Of a stretch of DNA of 64,000 nt, positions 60,841 to 64,000 are shown in pieces. Under the pieces are notes generated by a model. That model saw only the letters and a list, made by a program, of their open reading frames with translations. It did not search any database and was not told where the DNA came from. The translations under genes were made by a program, and so were the position numbers. The DNA comes from an uncultured Oscillospiraceae bacterium (GTDB taxonomy: Bacteria; Bacillota; Clostridia; Oscillospirales; Acutalibacteraceae), in assembly GCA_900548545.1 (NCBI GenBank), contig URKX01000001.1:100079-164078 (forward strand), written 5' to 3'. How positions within the stretch are numbered: the first letter of the stretch is position 1; each line of letters starts with the position of its first letter.

Positions 60841-60867
60841 AAAAAGGGCGCCCGAAGGCGCCCTTTG
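60841..60867 (-). terminator. Terminator of the sucrose phosphorylase operon
   Basis: AAAGGGCGCC-TTCG-GGCGCCCTTTTTT on the minus strand, just after the stop at 60879. Confidence 0.9.
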
Positions 60868-60878
60868 GGAAAGGCTGT

Positions 60879-62417
60879 TTACTGTTCCATTTTGAAGAGC
60901 TCTTCGCCGGTGGCCTGGTCGGTGATAGTAGCCACAAAGCCGCAGGTGGCCAGATCGGCGTCCAGCTGGGCTTTCTGTCCGGCGTACTCCCAGGCAAAGC
61001 GCATTTGAGAGCCCTCGGCGGACACGGTGATCTTGGCTTCGCTGTCAAACACCGGGTAGGCGGCGCGGGCTTTCAGCAGCTTCAACTGCTCCTGGACCAC
61101 AGGCTTTTGCAGGCCTTCGGCCATGGCCTCTTTGGAGAGGTTGGTGCGGTTGATCTCCTTGTGGCCGCCGGCGCCGGCGCGCTTCATGGCTTCATAGTCG
61201 TTCTTGCCGGCGAACAGGTCCAGGTACCACACCTGGGGTTTGCCGGGCATGAACAGCTGTAGGGCGCGGGCCAGCAGCATCCGGCGGTCGTCCTCGCCCA
61301 GGGCGCTGTAATAGGTGGCGTTCACCTGGTAATAGACGTTCTTGGCGCCGTGGAGGTCCTTCACAAAGCCGCCCCGCTTCACCAGGGTGTCGATCAAGCC
61401 CTGGATGCGCTCCTCAGGCAGCAGGCCCTTCAAATCCAGTACCGGGATGCCGTCGTGGCAGCCCAGCATATTCACCGTCTGCATCCCGGTGGACAGGATC
61501 TCGTTGGCCCACTGGGCCAGTACCTGGCCGGATTTCTGCTCGAAAGCGTCCAGCAGCAGGCCGGGCAGGAAGAAGTCGTACACCATGTACCCCTTGTCCC
61601 CGATGACCCGGTAGATGCCCTCTTCGTAGCTGGCGTGGATCTCCGGCAGCAGGGCCATGCCGTAGGGCTGGGCCATGTCGGTGAGCTCCTGGAGGAAATC
61701 CCAGGTGCCGGGGTCGTTGAGGAAGTTCTTGGCGCCCACTTCCTTGGGGGCATAGGCAAAGGCGTCCAGACGGACGATCTTGGCGCCGTAGCCTGCCAGG
61801 GTCTTTAGCGTTTGCTGATAGAACTCCTTCACCAGGGGGGAGTTGATGTTCAGGTCCATCTGGCCCAGGTAGTGCTTCCGGCCGTTCCCGTCCACGTCCA
61901 CCTGCTGGTAGAAGGTGTTCCAGTAGGGGCGCTTGGTGCCGTCGGCAAACTCCACCACCAGCACGGGCAGGCCGGGTTTGCGGAAGAACATATCCTTGAT
62001 GTACTCCTGCCGGGGAACCAGGACGCCCTCTTCGTCGATGTCGCCGCAGCCTTCCCAGAACTTGTTCCAGTCGATGAAGAAGTCCTTATACTCCGAGGCG
62101 TCGCCCTTTTGGAGCAGGTCCTGGAACTGGGGGGACTGGACGGACATATGGTTCAGGATGATATCCAGCTTTAAATCCACGCCCATGGCTTGCAGGGCAG
62201 AGAGATCCTCCGCTTTGGCGATCACGCCGTTGATACCGTAATCGATCACGGAGAAGCCCCGGTCCAGGTCTGTGTTGAACAGGCTGGGCAGGATGTAGAA
62301 GGAGGAGAATGCCCCCTTCACGGGTTCGTCTTTCAAAAGCTCCACCGTGTCGGAAAGGGTGCCTCCCAAACTGTCGGGATAGGCGTTGAGCATGGGCCCG
62401 AAATTGATTTTTTCCAT
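60879..62417 (-). CDS. Sucrose or sucrose-6(F)-phosphate phosphorylase (GH13_18)
   Basis: A 512-residue GH13 subfamily 18 phosphorylase. It cleaves its disaccharide with phosphate to alpha-glucose-1-phosphate plus fructose or fructose-6-phosphate, saving one ATP. Nucleophile D218 in IVRLDAFAY, acid/base E259 in LLPEIHAS, third Asp D322 in GCHDGIPVL. The region RGFSVIDYGINGV and the segments WNKFWEGCGD and NMLGCHDGIP are family features and resemble the clostridial group now known to prefer sucrose-6(F)-phosphate. The ATG at 62417 follows a GCAGGTGA site. It is 5 bases after a P-loop kinase-like gene, which makes a kinase-then-phosphorylase route likely. Confidence 0.85.
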   Translation of the reverse strand: MEKINFGPMLNAYPDSLGGTLSDTVELLKDEPVKGAFSSFYILPSLFNTDLDRGFSVIDYGINGVIAKAEDLSALQAMGVDLKLDIILNHMSVQSPQFQDLLQKGDASEYKDFFIDWNKFWEGCGDIDEEGVLVPRQEYIKDMFFRKPGLPVLVVEFADGTKRPYWNTFYQQVDVDGNGRKHYLGQMDLNINSPLVKEFYQQTLKTLAGYGAKIVRLDAFAYAPKEVGAKNFLNDPGTWDFLQELTDMAQPYGMALLPEIHASYEEGIYRVIGDKGYMVYDFFLPGLLLDAFEQKSGQVLAQWANEILSTGMQTVNMLGCHDGIPVLDLKGLLPEERIQGLIDTLVKRGGFVKDLHGAKNVYYQVNATYYSALGEDDRRMLLARALQLFMPGKPQVWYLDLFAGKNDYEAMKRAGAGGHKEINRTNLSKEAMAEGLQKPVVQEQLKLLKARAAYPVFDSEAKITVSAEGSQMRFAWEYAGQKAQLDADLATCGFVATITDQATGEELFKMEQ

Positions 62418-62422
62418 AGCGT

Positions 62423-63379
62423 TCACCTGCCCGCAGCCATCTGCTGCTTGTATTCGTCGTAGGTCAACAGTTTGCAGGATTTGGACACGATCACTTTTGC
62501 CGCGTGGGCCCGGGCTTCCAAAGTTTTCTGTTCCAGCTCGATGACCATGGTGATGAAAGCGGTGTCCGCGTTGGCGTTGCGGCCGCGGGCCAGCCGGTAT
62601 TCCCGGGTTTCCGCCGGGGTGCTGGACAGGAGGATGGGGATATCTACCCCTTCAAATTTGCCGGAGTTGCCGTGGGTCCACTCCAACACCAGCACGTCGA
62701 TCTGGGAGAAATCCTTCTCGTCGTACCACAGGTCGGCATCCTCATTGCCCAGGCGTTTGAGCCAGACCTTCTCCTGGCCGGCCTTGAACTGGGTCAGCAC
62801 GTTTTCCAGCTGGTCGTACTCCTGCTCCAGGTCGGTGCCCAGATAGCCGCTGAGGGCTTCCCGGCCTGCTTTCTGGTAAGCGGCCAGCCAGGGGTGTTCC
62901 TCCACCATTTTGGGCTCCGAGTCGGTGTCGGCCAGCTGAAGCTCTTTCAACGTGGCGGCGTTTTCGGGGTTGTACACGCCCTCTTGGAGCATCCCCCGGA
63001 TGCCTCCCAGACGGAAAATGCGCATCCGCTCGGCGTCATTCTGTACAGGGATCCGCCGGGGATAGTTGTCCCCGGACATGGTGTAGGCACCCACGCCCAG
63101 CTGGGTTAAGTAGTAGGTCAGCAGGGCGGAAACGCAGGTTTTCATCACGCCGCTGCCGCCGGATACAGAGATCACGGCTTTGTGGGCAGGGTTAGCCTCC
63201 AGGGCCTCTTTCAGCATGGGCAGCGCGGCCCGGAAAGCCACTGTGGCTTTTTCGATGGACTGGGGCCCAATCCACACCTTGTCGCCTGGCATATCCCCCT
63301 GGGGGATGTCCTCCGGGACTTCCGGCGGCTGCCAGTTGTTCATGGCGTTCTCAATGATTTGCAAAACGGATGCAGACAT
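62423..63379 (-). CDS. P-loop kinase-like protein (possible sucrose kinase)
   Basis: A 318-residue protein with a nucleotide-binding core: loop SGGSGVMKT at residues 73-81 followed by YTMSGDNYPRRIP (residues 100-111), a layout like uridine-kinase/sucrose-kinase P-loop enzymes. The P-loop has Met where the Gly before Lys is expected (GxxxxGK[ST] becomes GGSGVMKT). A conserved acidic stretch LVLEWTHGNSGKFEGVDIPI comes later. It is directly upstream (5 bases) of the GH13_18 phosphorylase. In Ruminococcus gnavus a sucrose kinase domain works with a sucrose-6-phosphate phosphorylase, and this pair would match; this is inference from context. The start at 63379 follows TTGGGAGG. Confidence 0.6.
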   Translation of the reverse strand: MSASVLQIIENAMNNWQPPEVPEDIPQGDMPGDKVWIGPQSIEKATVAFRAALPMLKEALEANPAHKAVISVSGGSGVMKTCVSALLTYYLTQLGVGAYTMSGDNYPRRIPVQNDAERMRIFRLGGIRGMLQEGVYNPENAATLKELQLADTDSEPKMVEEHPWLAAYQKAGREALSGYLGTDLEQEYDQLENVLTQFKAGQEKVWLKRLGNEDADLWYDEKDFSQIDVLVLEWTHGNSGKFEGVDIPILLSSTPAETREYRLARGRNANADTAFITMVIELEQKTLEARAHAAKVIVSKSCKLLTYDEYKQQMAAGR

Positions 63380-63417
63380 AGAAACAGCCTCCCAATAACT
63401 CAAATAAATATGAAATT

Positions 63418-63446
63418 ATAATACCATAGATTTTTAGTTTCTTCAA
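63418..63446 (-). promoter_or_regulatory. Sigma-A promoter of the kinase/phosphorylase operon
   Basis: Minus strand TTGAAG, 17-base spacer, TATTAT with TGG in front, 38 bases before the start. Confidence 0.75.
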
Positions 63447-63606
63447 CCAGAAATCCGCAGAGCGTGAAGGTTGTATTCATAAGAGGAATATGATAGAATT
63501 TTAAAAATATATGAGATGATAGTTTGGAGATGAAAGTTTGAATGGATAAAATTTGGTTATTTATAGCAATTTAAAGCGCAGGTGTAATAATCAAGGGTGT
63601 GATAAT
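63447..63606. other. AT-rich intergenic gap
   Basis: Base composition falls sharply here compared with the rest of the window. No gene or RNA is evident. Promoter elements for the downstream efflux gene are probably within it but AT-rich sequence prevents a single choice. Confidence 0.5.
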
Positions 63607-64000
63607 ATGGTAACCGAAAAAAAAGAAAAGTTAATTTTAAAAATGTCCTTTTTCTCAGGGCTTCTATTTGCGGTTTTGGAATTTATTTTTGCAATATACA
63701 GTCATTCACAGTCATCTTTAACCGATGCAGTATATGATACGGCAGAATTGGTATTTATTGCGTTGCTTTTGTTCCTTACCCCACTCTTTCATAAACCGAT
63801 ATCTGAAAAACGTCCTTTTGGATATTTTCAAATTGAAACAATCTTTATTATCATTAAAGGAATAATGATGTTATCTGTTACCTTAGGAGTTTCTGCCGAG
63901 GTGCTTCATTCTGTAATATCTGGTGGAAATGCGGTGGATAATGGTTTAGTTTCCATATTCCAGTGTTTTCTTGGAATAGCTAGTATTATTATTTTCATAG
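63607..64000 (+). CDS. Cation diffusion facilitator family transporter (partial)
   Basis: The first 131 codons of a gene that leaves the window. The product starts MVTEKKEKLILKMSFFSG and shows CDF features: SQSSLTDAVYDTAEL with the metal-site DxxxD in the second helix, then HKPISEKRPFGYFQIE and a third helix IIIKGIMML. CDF proteins export Zn, Fe, Mn, Co or Cd in exchange for protons. Codon use is strongly AT-biased (many AAA, TTA, ATA codons), unlike every other gene here, which suggests recent transfer. AAGGGTGTG precedes the ATG. Confidence 0.83.
   Translation, partial: MVTEKKEKLILKMSFFSGLLFAVLEFIFAIYSHSQSSLTDAVYDTAELVFIALLLFLTPLFHKPISEKRPFGYFQIETIFIIIKGIMMLSVTLGVSAEVLHSVISGGNAVDNGLVSIFQCFLGIASIIIFI

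Overview
The window is a 64 kb piece of a high-GC (roughly 60 percent or more) anaerobic Firmicute chromosome, most likely a gut Clostridia of the order Oscillospirales. The evidence is the mixture of an Rnf complex, a Clostridia-type single-chain PurL end, strong Shine-Dalgarno sites (AAGGAGG-like), sigma-A promoters of the TTGACA-17-TATAAT type, a PhoB/PhoR-Pst locus, a C1 peptidase of the PepC family and several gut-type glycosidases. The assignment is inferred from gene content only. No rRNA, tRNA, CRISPR array, prophage or insertion sequence was seen.

Layout. 1-2.2 kb: end of purL, an intergenic repeat element and alanine racemase. 2.3-8.5 kb (minus): an SPFH membrane protein with a tiny ribbon-helix-helix protein, a nucleoside phosphorylase plus sugar isomerase pair, and a 1025-residue double glycosyltransferase. 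8.6-11.7 kb: GH2 beta-galactosidase. 11.8-16.8 kb (minus): rnfCDGEAB. 17.1-19.1 kb: a secreted repeat protein, an ECF sigma factor and an RsgI-like anti-sigma factor, then a small RHH regulator. 19.1-20.5 kb: MATE transporter. 20.8-28.2 kb: typA, an exonuclease-YfiH fusion, a radical SAM protein, M18 aminopeptidase and a GH13 enzyme. 28.4-30.5 kb: a second ECF sigma/anti-sigma pair and a YhhN membrane protein. 30.6-37.4 kb (minus): pstSCAB-phoU-phoB-phoR. 37.6-42.3 kb: murE-like ligase, pepC-like peptidase, murF, VOC protein. 42.5-43.9 kb (minus): Cys-rich mini-protein, a structured RNA candidate and gluQ. 44.1-49.5 kb: DUF368 lipid-carrier transporter, HAD phosphatase, malic enzyme, ECF transporter S component and HtrA. 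49.7-56.1 kb: the full atpBEFHAGDC operon. 56.1-58.4 kb (minus): DUF1538 transporter with a tandem PII protein. 58.6-60.7 kb: GH42 beta-galactosidase. 60.9-63.4 kb (minus): a sucrose(-6-phosphate) phosphorylase with a P-loop kinase. 63.6-64.0 kb: the start of an AT-rich cation-efflux gene.

How they work together. Rnf and the F-type ATP synthase form the energy core (ferredoxin:NAD oxidoreduction builds an ion gradient that ATP synthase uses), and malic enzyme supplies reduced cofactor. The GH2, GH42, GH13 and sucrose phosphorylase genes feed plant or host glycans into glycolysis. The pst-pho cluster is a complete phosphate-starvation module. The alr, murE-like, murF, DUF368 and HtrA genes serve the envelope.

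The most unusual items are the DUF1538/tandem-PII pair, the exonuclease-YfiH fusion, the ECF/RsgI locus with its calcium-loop repeat protein, the sucrose kinase-like/phosphorylase operon with an altered P-loop, the double GT-C glycosyltransferase, a structured RNA candidate ahead of a Cys-rich mini-protein, and two related dispersed intergenic elements.
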